From NCBI GenBank assembly GCA_028701635.1, contig JAQVQJ010000008.1:1-21505 (forward strand): 21,505 nt of DNA. The letters run 5' to 3'. Below the pieces are notes generated by a model. The model did not search any database. It was given only the letters and a program-made list of their open reading frames with translations, and was not told the origin of the DNA. This stretch comes from Clostridia bacterium (GTDB lineage Bacteria; Bacillota_A; Clostridia; Christensenellales; UBA1242). Position numbers and translations under genes: made by a program. The stretch's first letter is position 1; each line of letters starts with the position of its first letter. This document shows positions 7,857 to 14,120 of this stretch, piece after piece.

Positions 7857-8372
7857 GTGAGTTCTAATTTAGAATCAAAAAAAGAACTTGTAGGCGAGAT
7901 TAAGGACAAAATTTCTAAGGCTAAATCTATTGCTTTTGTTAATTACACCGGAACAACCGTTGAACAAAACACAGCATTAAGAAGCGACTTTAGAAAGGCA
8001 AACGCAGAATTTAAAGTATATAAGAATCGTCTTGTTCTTCGTGCCCTTAATGAACTTGGTATAACTGGTGCGGAAAGTTATCTTCAAGGAGCTAATGCAG
8101 TTGCTTTTGGATTTAACGATGAAGTTACCCCTGCTAAACTTTTAGTTACAGCAGGTAAAGACAATAAATTTAAAATTGTCTTTGGAATTATTGGTGACAA
8201 AATCGTTTCAGCAAAAGATATTAACACATTAGCAGAGCTTCCAAGTAAAGAAATCTTGGTTGCCCAACTTCTTGGATTATTATCAGCCCCAGCTACAGGT
8301 CTTGTTAGCGTACTCAGTGCTCCAGCTCGTGGTTTAGCTGTTGCATTAAACGCAGTTGGTGAAAAAAAATAA
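7857..8372 (+). CDS. rplJ: 50S ribosomal protein L10
   Basis: L10 anchors the L7/L12 stalk to 23S rRNA near the GTPase centre. The N-terminal rRNA-binding domain is clear (KKELVGEIKDKISKAKSIAF, then the TVEQNTALRSDFRKANAEFK and VYKNRLVLRAL blocks). The C-terminal helix that carries L12 dimers is at about residues 135-168 (LLGLLSAPATGLVSVLSAPA, ending ALNAVGEKK). The 171-residue length is typical. The start is GTG at 7857 with AGGAG seven bases before it. It is autoregulated through the leader upstream and paired with rplL. Usual flanking genes rplK-rplA and rpoB-rpoC are absent on both sides. Confidence 0.97.
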   Translation: MSSNLESKKELVGEIKDKISKAKSIAFVNYTGTTVEQNTALRSDFRKANAEFKVYKNRLVLRALNELGITGAESYLQGANAVAFGFNDEVTPAKLLVTAGKDNKFKIVFGIIGDKIVSAKDINTLAELPSKEILVAQLLGLLSAPATGLVSVLSAPARGLAVALNAVGEKK

Positions 8373-8415
8373 ACATCAACTAACCTAAAATATTAAAACC
8401 AAAATAAAATAAAGA

Positions 8416-8428
8416 GTGGTAATACCAC
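8416..8428 (+). other. Small hairpin in the rplJ-rplL gap
   Basis: GTGGT and ACCAC around AAT, three bases before the AGGGAG ribosome site of rplL. The 70-bp gap is otherwise plain A-rich. The hairpin could affect rplL initiation or RNA stability; there is no direct support. Confidence 0.3.
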
Positions 8429-8443
8429 AAAGGGAGATTTAAA

Positions 8444-8821
8444 ATGGATTTAAATAAAATTATTGAAGACATTAAAAAACTTACAATCGTTGAAGTAAGC
8501 GAACTTGTAAAAATGTTAGAAAAAGAATTTGGAGTAAGCGCAGCAGCTCCAGCAGCAGTTGCAGCAGCTCCAGCAGCAGCAGGAGCAGCAGCTCCAGCAG
8601 CTGAAGAAAAAACTGAATTTACAGTTGCCTTAAAAGAAGTAGGGGCAAACAAAGTTGCAGTTATTAAAGTTGTTAGAGAAGTAACTGGTCTTGGATTATT
8701 AGAAGCTAAGAACCTTGTAGACAATGCTCCATCAACAATTAAAGAAAACGTACTAGCTAAAGAAGCTAAAGAATTTGAAGCAAAATTCAAAGAAGCTGGC
8801 GCAACAGTTGAATTAAAATAA
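8444..8821 (+). CDS. rplL: 50S ribosomal protein L7/L12
   Basis: L7/L12 forms the mobile stalk that recruits and activates translation GTPases. Residues 1-32 are the helical dimerisation domain ([20 protein letters not shown]). Residues about 33-55 are an Ala/Pro hinge. The C-terminal globular domain contains [20 protein letters not shown] and [15 protein letters not shown], which contact the factors. The 125-residue length is normal. The ribosome site is AGGGAG; a terminator follows directly, so rplJ-rplL is a closed two-gene operon here. The long open frame on the opposite strand is only a shadow of the Ala-rich codons. Confidence 0.98.
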   Translation: MDLNKIIEDIKKLTIVEVSELVKMLEKEFGVSAAAPAAVAAAPAAAGAAAPAAEEKTEFTVALKEVGANKVAVIKVVREVTGLGLLEAKNLVDNAPSTIKENVLAKEAKEFEAKFKEAGATVELK

Positions 8822-8844
8822 TTTGGTAAAATAAATTTGTGTGA

Positions 8845-8874
8845 AAAAGCAGTTCAAATGAACTGCTTTTTTTT
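8845..8874 (+). terminator. Terminator of rplJ-rplL operon
   Basis: GCAGTTC (8849-8855) pairs with GAACTGC (8860-8866), extended by A/T pairs, loop AAAT, followed by T8. Strong rho-independent form. Confidence 0.9.
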
Positions 8875-9156
8875 GAAGCAAGTCACTTTTATAGAAAACC
8901 TTAAATGTGCACCAGCCATCTGTAAAAACACAGCGGCTTTAATCCAATTCAGTAACTGTCATTCTGAGGGAACGCAGTGACCGAGGAATCTTTTCAGCCG
9001 TACAGATTCCTCGCTTTGCTCAGAATGACATTAAGGATGAATTTTTTCACTTGGTTTGTTGTTCGGTTCTTGTATCGTTTGAGTGAAGGCTTGTTTCAAT
9101 CCCTAGATTAAAATTTTTCAAAATAAACATACTAGCCTTAATAAAAGAGGTGAACT
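8875..9156. other. Non-coding stretch between rplL terminator and DUF421 gene
   Basis: No credible open frame was found. It contains a weak hairpin at 8914-8938 (AGCC/GGCT and CTGT/ACAG with a small internal loop), the 74-bp palindromic element at 8957-9030, and about 110 bp of mixed sequence before the AGAGGTG ribosome site of the next gene. No convincing promoter for that gene could be picked out. Confidence 0.5.
8957..9030. repeat. Palindromic intergenic element (TGTCATTCTGAG family)
   Basis: Outer arms TGTCATTCTGAG (8957-8968) and CTCAGAATGACA (9019-9030) are perfect 12-bp inverted repeats. Inner arms CGAGGAATCT (8982-8991) and AGATTCCTCG (9004-9013) form the central stem. The spacers GGAACGCAGTGAC and CTTTG differ in length. 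Elements with this wording, a cloverleaf or cruciform-type palindrome, are known to me from many unrelated bacterial genomes as dispersed intergenic repeats. It is more GC-rich than its surroundings, which supports arrival as a mobile, non-autonomous unit. Only one copy is in this window. Confidence 0.75.
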
Positions 9157-9840
9157 ATGCCAAATTATATTCAAATCTTATTAAATGCCGTTTACAGTTT
9201 TGTCGCCCTATTCCTTATATCTAAAATTTTAGGAAAAAAACAAATCGCTGAACTAAACTTTACCGATTATATCGTTGGGATTACTATCGGTTCTATTGCT
9301 GCAGAATGGTCAACTGATGTAGTTAATCCATGGTATTATTATGCTATAGCTTTGGGCATATTCCTTATCTTTAGTTTTGTAATTACTCAATTGGAAAGAA
9401 CAACCCTTTTTCTAAAAAGTTTTTTACGAGGAAAACCAATTCTAATAATTAAAGATGGTAAAATTGATTATGAAAATTTAAAAAAATCAAAGTTAGATGT
9501 CAACGACTTGCTGGGAATGTGTAGAAATAAAGGTTACTTTAATTTAACTAATGTTGCTTTTGCAATCTTTGAAACAAATGGCGATTTAAGTATCCTTCCT
9601 ATTGGCAAACAAAAACCTGCTGTTGCTGAAGATTTAAACCTCAAAATACAACCAGTCCAATTAACAAAATTTGTAATAGATGACGGCATTGTAGATAAAA
9701 ATTATCTACAATCTTTAAATAAAGATAACCAATGGCTTTTTAAGGAATTGAAGATAAATTCTAAAAAAGATTTAAAGAATATTTTAGTTGCTTTTTACGA
9801 TGAAAAAACTGGCGAATTTGATGTGCATTATAAAAAATAG
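9157..9840 (+). CDS. DUF421 (YetF-like) membrane protein
   Basis: YetF/YcaP-type proteins have an N-terminal membrane part and a conserved cytosolic DUF421 domain; the biochemical role is not settled, though some relatives are tied to spore or envelope functions. Three hydrophobic helices lie at about residues 5-23, 36-52 and 60-80. Family blocks are LISKILGKKQIAELNFTDYI, the GITIGSIAAE turn, the strand-turn FLRGKPILIIKDGKID and the later LDVNDLLGMCRNKG. The 227-residue length fits. It has an AGAGGTG ribosome site. It stands alone between the palindromic element and the promoter of the ThyX-like gene. Confidence 0.9.
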   Translation: MPNYIQILLNAVYSFVALFLISKILGKKQIAELNFTDYIVGITIGSIAAEWSTDVVNPWYYYAIALGIFLIFSFVITQLERTTLFLKSFLRGKPILIIKDGKIDYENLKKSKLDVNDLLGMCRNKGYFNLTNVAFAIFETNGDLSILPIGKQKPAVAEDLNLKIQPVQLTKFVIDDGIVDKNYLQSLNKDNQWLFKELKINSKKDLKNILVAFYDEKTGEFDVHYKK

Positions 9841-9866
9841 TTAAGAGCACTATTCAAAAATCTCTA

Positions 9867-9894
9867 TTGATTTCTAAAATCAGTATGCTATACT
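9867..9894 (+). promoter_or_regulatory. Promoter of the ThyX-like gene
   Basis: TTGATT (9867-9872), 16 bp, TATACT (9889-9894) with TGC in front, an extended -10. Predicted start near 9901; AAAGGAG precedes the ATG at 9920. Confidence 0.6.
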
Positions 9895-9919
9895 CCTTTG
9901 TAGAAAAAAGGAGAATTAA

Positions 9920-11080
9920 ATGAAAATCAGTGTTATAGGAACAACAAAACCGGGTTATGTTGCAACAAAGGAAGAGTTAGAAGATTTTAGTGGTAAATCT
10001 GCGGGAGTATGTTATATGCCTCATTCGTTTGAAGAACTTTTAAACGAAGAAAAAATTAAAACAGAGAAAAGAATATTTCAGACAAAGATTAGTAAACACC
10101 ATAGCGTTTATTCACACCCTTATGTCTGTTTATATCTAGAAAATATACCTAAAGCATTGGCAATGGTTCTAAATAATGAAAAAATGTATACCACAAGTGA
10201 AAAATCGGCACGTTATACAAAAATGGTTTTACAAGATAAAGAACAAAAACTTTATGATAAATGGCTAGAAATTTTTAAAGAGTTAATCAAAACTGAATAT
10301 CAAGAAAAAAATCCTAAATTTTTCACTGATGGTAAGATTGAAAAGTTGGCACAAGAAAATGCGAGATACTTAATTTCAGTATTTACTCCTACTTCAATGA
10401 TTTATACAACTTCCTATGGACAACTAAATTATATCTATGGGTTTTTAAAAACAGAAATTAATAGGTCAATTCAAAATAAATTTTATGAAACTTTAAAGCC
10501 GGCAATGATTGATTTATGCGAAGCTTTAGAAAAGACAGGGTACATAGATTCAATTCTTCAAGACAACGGTAAAAATAGAACATTATCCTTGTACAATAAA
10601 AGTATAGTAACACCTTATTTTGGCGATGTTTATGCTACTTCATATAAAGGATCTTTTGCTCAGTTGGCTCAAGCACAAAGACACAGGACTATAGATTACA
10701 CAATGTGTTTGTTAAACAATAATGAATTTTATGTTCCGCCAATTATTGAAAAAAGTAATGCCTTAACACAAGAATGGATTAGAGATTGTAATAAACAATC
10801 AAGCATTTTCCCTCAAGGTATGCTAATTAATATAAATGAATTTGGAACTTTAGATAATTTTATTTTGAAAATGTTGGAAAGATTATGTGCAATGGCTCAA
10901 TTAGAAATTAATCAACAAACTTCTTCTACAAGAAATAAATATCTTTCAGCTCTAAAAGAAATTAATCATACCAGAACTCAAGAACTTGAAAAGTTTAATC
11001 ATTCAAGATGCCTTGCAGGTTACAAATGCTCTAGTTTTTGTGGATTTAAAGAAGGAATTACTGGAGAAAGAATTATTTAA
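9920..11080 (+). CDS. Tandem two-domain ThyX-like (FAD-dependent thymidylate synthase) protein
   Basis: ThyX makes dTMP from dUMP using FAD, NAD(P)H and methylenetetrahydrofolate; its signature is RHRxxSxNxxSxRY in a homotetramer of about 220-residue chains. This chain has 386 residues and reads as two ThyX domains. Domain 1 (about 1-210) keeps the incoming His-rich strand (SKHHSVYSHPYVCLYLEN), has LNNEK where RHR should be, but retains EKSARY (94-99). Its second half ends in YIYGFLKTEINRSIQNK, matching the ThyX C-terminal helix. Domain 2 (about 225-386) has AQAQRHRTIDYTM with a full RHR (254-256) and EFYVPPII, lacks SxRY, and carries ERLCAMAQLEINQQ, matching the RADSHAQWEIQQ helix of classic ThyX. 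So the signature is split over the halves. Cys364, Cys370 and Cys374 form a CX5CX3C tail. Enzyme activity is inferred, not certain. Confidence 0.75.
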   Translation: MKISVIGTTKPGYVATKEELEDFSGKSAGVCYMPHSFEELLNEEKIKTEKRIFQTKISKHHSVYSHPYVCLYLENIPKALAMVLNNEKMYTTSEKSARYTKMVLQDKEQKLYDKWLEIFKELIKTEYQEKNPKFFTDGKIEKLAQENARYLISVFTPTSMIYTTSYGQLNYIYGFLKTEINRSIQNKFYETLKPAMIDLCEALEKTGYIDSILQDNGKNRTLSLYNKSIVTPYFGDVYATSYKGSFAQLAQAQRHRTIDYTMCLLNNNEFYVPPIIEKSNALTQEWIRDCNKQSSIFPQGMLININEFGTLDNFILKMLERLCAMAQLEINQQTSSTRNKYLSALKEINHTRTQELEKFNHSRCLAGYKCSSFCGFKEGITGERII

Positions 11081-11114
11081 CAAGGTTCGATTTGATTCTA
11101 ATTATTTATATTTT

Positions 11115-11147
11115 AATAAAAGAGCCGTGAATGCGGTTCTTTTTATT
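11115..11147 (+). terminator. Terminator of the ThyX-like gene
   Basis: AATAAAAGAGCCG (11115-11127) pairs with CGGTTCTTTTTATT (11134-11147) with one G-U pair; loop TGAATG. Good stem with T run. Confidence 0.85.
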
Positions 11148-11174
11148 TAACTTTAACAAACTTAGATAGGTCTG

Positions 11175-11203
11175 TTGTTTGCCTCATAATTTTATGATAT
11201 CAT
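11175..11203 (+). promoter_or_regulatory. Promoter of the WalJ-like gene
   Basis: TTGTTT (11175-11180), 17 bp, TATCAT (11198-11203) with TGA in front (extended -10). Predicted start at about 11210, leaving only three bases before the ATG at 11213. This is almost leaderless. Confidence 0.45.
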
Positions 11204-11212
11204 TGTAAGGCA

Positions 11213-12001
11213 ATGAGAATAGTCAATCTATCTTCTGGAAGCGATGGCAACCTTACATATATTGAAACAGAATCAGCAAAAATTTTAGTTGATGCTGGTT
11301 TATCATGCAAAGAGATAGAGAAACGACTTTCACTATTAAAAATTAATGGAAATGAAATAGATGCTATTTTTATAACTCATGAACACTCTGACCATGTAAA
11401 AGGACTTGATATTTTCGCTAGAAAATATGAAACGAATGTTTATGCTCATAATGATGGCTGGACCGCACTTTCAACAAAGTTAAGCAGAATTAAAGAAGAG
11501 CAAAAAAAATGTTTTGATTGCAATTCCTTTATCTTTAAAGATTTAAATATCACTGCTTTTAAACTTCCACACGATTCTGTTTGTTGTGTGGGATTTACCA
11601 TAGAAAATAAAAATAAAAGGGTAAGTCTACTAACAGATTTAGGCAATATTGACAATCAAATTCTACAAAATGTTTTTGGTAGTCAACTTGTGTATTTAGA
11701 AGCTAATCACGACATAGAATTATTAAAGAATAATATTTGTTATCCCGCTAGTTTAAAGCGAAGAATACTATCAAAGGTTGGACATCTTTCAAATATTGTA
11801 AGTGCAGAAGCGATAAATTTACTTGCACAAAATGGCACAAGGCAAGTTGTTTTATCTCACCTTTCCAAAGATAATAACGACCCGGTGCTTGCATATATGA
11901 CAATAAAGCAACATCTTTTAACTAATGGAATAATCGAAGGGGAAAATATTAAAATTGATGTTGCAACAACAAAGCCTGGAAAAATATACAGAATTTCTTA
12001 A
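11213..12001 (+). CDS. WalJ/YycJ-like metallo-beta-lactamase-fold hydrolase
   Basis: YycJ/WalJ proteins are metallo-beta-lactamase-fold, nuclease-like enzymes linked in Firmicutes to the WalRK cell-wall regulon and to coordination of division with DNA replication. The metal site is THEHSDH at residues 55-61 with further ligands in LTDLGNID, YLEANHD and LSHLSKDNNDP. The N-terminal SSGSDGNLTYIE and LVDAGLSCKEIEKRL blocks are those of the YycJ group. The length of 262 residues is typical. There is no walR or walK beside it, so the symbol is withheld. The only upstream purine run, TAAGG, ends two bases before the ATG, too close to act well. It is probably co-transcribed with the next gene, 29 bp downstream, although that gene also has its own extended -10. 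Confidence 0.88.
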   Translation: MRIVNLSSGSDGNLTYIETESAKILVDAGLSCKEIEKRLSLLKINGNEIDAIFITHEHSDHVKGLDIFARKYETNVYAHNDGWTALSTKLSRIKEEQKKCFDCNSFIFKDLNITAFKLPHDSVCCVGFTIENKNKRVSLLTDLGNIDNQILQNVFGSQLVYLEANHDIELLKNNICYPASLKRRILSKVGHLSNIVSAEAINLLAQNGTRQVVLSHLSKDNNDPVLAYMTIKQHLLTNGIIEGENIKIDVATTKPGKIYRIS

Positions 12002-12005
12002 CTTT

Positions 12006-12014
12006 TGATATAAT
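12006..12014 (+). promoter_or_regulatory. Extended -10 before the first paralogous gene
   Basis: TGATATAAT, a TGn motif with a perfect TATAAT, lies in the 29-bp gap after the WalJ-like stop; no -35 match. Predicted start near 12021, which is at the AGGAG ribosome site. Confidence 0.4.
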
Positions 12015-12030
12015 CTATTTAGGAGTTTAT

Positions 12031-12840
12031 ATGAGTGCCATTCAACAAATTTTTAAACCTATAACAAGATTAAAAGAGAATCTAGAACAAATTGATGGGA
12101 ATATTCATAACATAGACATTAAAATATTAAGTGAGATAAAAGAAGCAAAGAAAACAACTTTAGTCATAGATTTCAATGCCAAAGTAAAAGAAATACTGAA
12201 TAAATATAAACCTGTTCAATCTAAATTACTAAAAGAGAAAATAAAAATTTTTAAAGCATTTAATGATGAGAAAAGAAATCTAATGAAATCCGCTTTTATC
12301 TCAACTAATGTAATAAAAAATATTTTAATAAAGTTTACTTTTACAAACGACAATTATGTGCTAAGAGTTGTTAACTATCCTCAAAAAATGAATTATCCAA
12401 ACTCAAATTGTCCGGGAATCTTCCCTAAAAACTATTTGTGTTTAATCTCAAAAGATTTCCCAAAATCATATCTAAATAGAATACAGCCTGATAGTTATGA
12501 TCCTATTTGCATAACCTTTGATTGTTGGAATTCAATCAAACAAGACAAAAATTTAAATCAAAAAATATTTCCTCTTTTTGAATCTTCTTTAGATAACTTG
12601 TTAATATATGACCCAGAGATTTTTAATGCGTTTGTTGATTTCCCTATTTTTAATTACTATGACAACAAATTCTTATTAAAACTATCAAAAGAAGACCAAA
12701 TTTTTCTAGAAGATAATATCTGCAATAAAAAAATCGATTTAAATGAATGCAATAGAGTATTTGAAATCTACCCAAAAATACAAGAAGATATTGAACGATA
12801 CATCTTGAATTCTTATCAATTAAAAAATTATGAAAAATAA
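12031..12840 (+). CDS. Unknown protein A of a paralogous pair
   Basis: I do not recognise the family. The 269-residue protein has no signal peptide or membrane segment. It begins with an amphipathic helix (IQQIFKPITRLKENLEQID), then a Lys-rich helical region to about residue 90 (AKVKEILNKYKPVQSKLLKE), followed by a mixed alpha/beta part with NYLCLISKDFPKSYL, ITFDCWNSIKQ and LSKEDQIFLEDN. The gene at 12923 aligns along its whole length: IFxPxxxL near the N-terminus, KYxPxxxK, YLCLxS, and F/xCW at matching spacing, ending in PxxxxxxxxIL. AGGAG lies five bases before the ATG. It follows the WalJ-like gene. The N-terminal helices suggest a coiled-coil or partner-binding role, nothing more. Confidence 0.85.
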   Translation: MSAIQQIFKPITRLKENLEQIDGNIHNIDIKILSEIKEAKKTTLVIDFNAKVKEILNKYKPVQSKLLKEKIKIFKAFNDEKRNLMKSAFISTNVIKNILIKFTFTNDNYVLRVVNYPQKMNYPNSNCPGIFPKNYLCLISKDFPKSYLNRIQPDSYDPICITFDCWNSIKQDKNLNQKIFPLFESSLDNLLIYDPEIFNAFVDFPIFNYYDNKFLLKLSKEDQIFLEDNICNKKIDLNECNRVFEIYPKIQEDIERYILNSYQLKNYEK

Positions 12841-12874
12841 TTTTTAAAATATTTTTGATTTTTTTAAAAAACAC

Positions 12875-12903
12875 TTGACTTGCGTAAAAAATACGCATAT
12901 ATT
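12875..12903 (+). promoter_or_regulatory. Promoter of protein B gene with dyad operator in the spacer
   Basis: TTGACT (12875-12880), 17 bp, TATATT (12898-12903). The 17-bp spacer is exactly the perfect dyad TGCGTA-AAAAA-TACGCA (12881-12897). Such a placement is typical of a repressor operator. AGGAG and the ATG at 12923 follow. Confidence 0.6.
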
Positions 12904-12922
12904 ATAAATATAGGAGATTAAT

Positions 12923-13948
12923 ATGAAAGATTTTATTAAAGAAATTTTCGCACCTGTTAAACTTTTAGAACATTCATTGAATAAAATTCAACAAGCAAAA
13001 ACTAATTTAAGCGATAAGTTAAAAGAAGAAATTAAGAATTTGCAAGCACATGTGTCGTATAAAGATCACGATACAGAGGTTCAAAAAATTAAAGACAAGT
13101 ATATTCCGCAAAAAATGAAGAACGAAAGTGAATATAACTCTTTAATATTAAAATTTAATAGTGAGTTGGGCAGAATTTGCGATAGTTTTTCTTTGAATTC
13201 GCAAGACCTTGCAAAAAAATTGCAGAAAGTTTTCTTCTATGAGACAAATGAATATTGGGAAATTAAGGAATTAAATTTACCGGAACCGGAACTTTGGTGG
13301 AATGATATAGATTGTAGAAATAGATATTGTCTTTGCTTGGTTAGTCCTACTTCTTCAAAATATACTAAGAATTTAGACTTAGAAAAGGAAGAAATTCCGT
13401 ATCTCTCAGATAGAATGCGCAATATATCTCAAAAACGGAGAAAACACCCTGTTATTAAGATAGCTGAAGTTTGTTTTTGGGAAGAAACCCCAACATTCAT
13501 GCTTCCTTTAGAAATACTAGGTAGTTTATTTCCTATTAAATACGGTCTGACAAAATCACTAACAGATCTTACTTTAAATCTTACTGTTGAAGACAAGTCC
13601 TTTATTAATACATTTGTTCGAAATACCTATAAAATTAAAGAAGAATCCCCTTTTTCCCATTCAAGAAACCATTATTGCATAGACATTAAAAAAGATTGGA
13701 AAAATCCCCTTTTTGAGAATTGTCCTTTTCTTGAAAACTACCTACATAAAATAATTTTAGGAGAAGACTTATTCCAAGATAAAACGGTAGAGAAAAAATT
13801 TCATGAAGAGGAAAGTAGAAGACAATTAAAAGTTTTGGAGAAAAAAGAATTATCTATTAAACTTCGTAAAGATAGACTTGCGAATAAAGAGGCTGATATC
13901 ATTGCAAAAAAACAAAAACTTCTAAGAGAAGATGGTAGGGATCAATAA
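12923..13948 (+). CDS. Unknown protein B of a paralogous pair
   Basis: This is a 341-residue paralogue of the protein encoded just upstream; no known family was recognised. The N-terminal amphipathic helix FIKEIFAPVKLLEHSLNKIQ and a charged helix to about residue 85 match protein A. The central part has EIKELNLPEPELWW, RYCLCLVSPTSSKYTKN, EVCFWEET and LTVEDKSFINTFVRN. Unlike A, it carries an extra C-terminal basic coiled-coil-like helix (about 290-341: FHEEESRRQLKVLEKKELSI onward, ending REDGRDQ). No signal peptide or membrane helix. AGGAG precedes the ATG. It has its own promoter with an operator-like dyad, so it is regulated separately from A, and a terminator after it. It is probably cytosolic and may bind nucleic acid or protein through the basic tail; this is inference. 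Confidence 0.88.
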   Translation: MKDFIKEIFAPVKLLEHSLNKIQQAKTNLSDKLKEEIKNLQAHVSYKDHDTEVQKIKDKYIPQKMKNESEYNSLILKFNSELGRICDSFSLNSQDLAKKLQKVFFYETNEYWEIKELNLPEPELWWNDIDCRNRYCLCLVSPTSSKYTKNLDLEKEEIPYLSDRMRNISQKRRKHPVIKIAEVCFWEETPTFMLPLEILGSLFPIKYGLTKSLTDLTLNLTVEDKSFINTFVRNTYKIKEESPFSHSRNHYCIDIKKDWKNPLFENCPFLENYLHKIILGEDLFQDKTVEKKFHEEESRRQLKVLEKKELSIKLRKDRLANKEADIIAKKQKLLREDGRDQ

Positions 13949-13962
13949 TCGTTATCATTAAA

Positions 13963-13992
13963 TAAATCGCTAGTTAATCTAGTGATTTTTTT
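13963..13992 (+). terminator. Terminator after protein B gene
   Basis: AATCGCTAG (13965-13973) pairs with CTAGTGATT (13979-13987) with one G-U; loop TTAAT; T run to 13992. Confidence 0.8.
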
Positions 13993-14060
13993 ATTAATTT
14001 AAACAAGTAAGAATATAATAATAAAAATCTTATCTTGTAAAAAGAAAGAAGTCAAAGACT

Positions 14061-14091
14061 CTTGCCAAAACATTGACAAGTGTGGTATACT
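14061..14091 (+). promoter_or_regulatory. Promoter of tig-clpP-clpX with overlapping dyad
   Basis: TTGCCA (14062-14067), 18 bp, TATACT (14086-14091) with TGG in front (extended -10). The imperfect inverted repeat CTTGCCA-AAACAT-TGACAAG (14061-14080) covers the -35. A second TTGACA at 14073 is too near the -10 to be its -35. Confidence 0.6.
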
Positions 14092-14120
14092 TTCGCAGTG
14101 TAAAATCAAAGGAGATAGAT

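Noticed and set aside
8380..8790. 136-codon open frame on the minus strand across rplL
   Set aside because: Antisense shadow of the Ala-rich L7/L12 codons; no ribosome site and low-complexity product.
12833..12862. Terminator after protein A
   Set aside because: Only an A/T stem (AAAAATA with TATTTTT) with no G-C pairs; cannot be told from background AT richness.
14049..14066. CtsR operator before tig
   Set aside because: Only one AGTCAAA heptad is present; the required second direct copy at three-base spacing is missing.
14073..14120. N-terminal extension of trigger factor starting at 14073
   Set aside because: That reading overlaps the promoter -10; ATG 14121 has the ribosome site and the conserved N-terminus.
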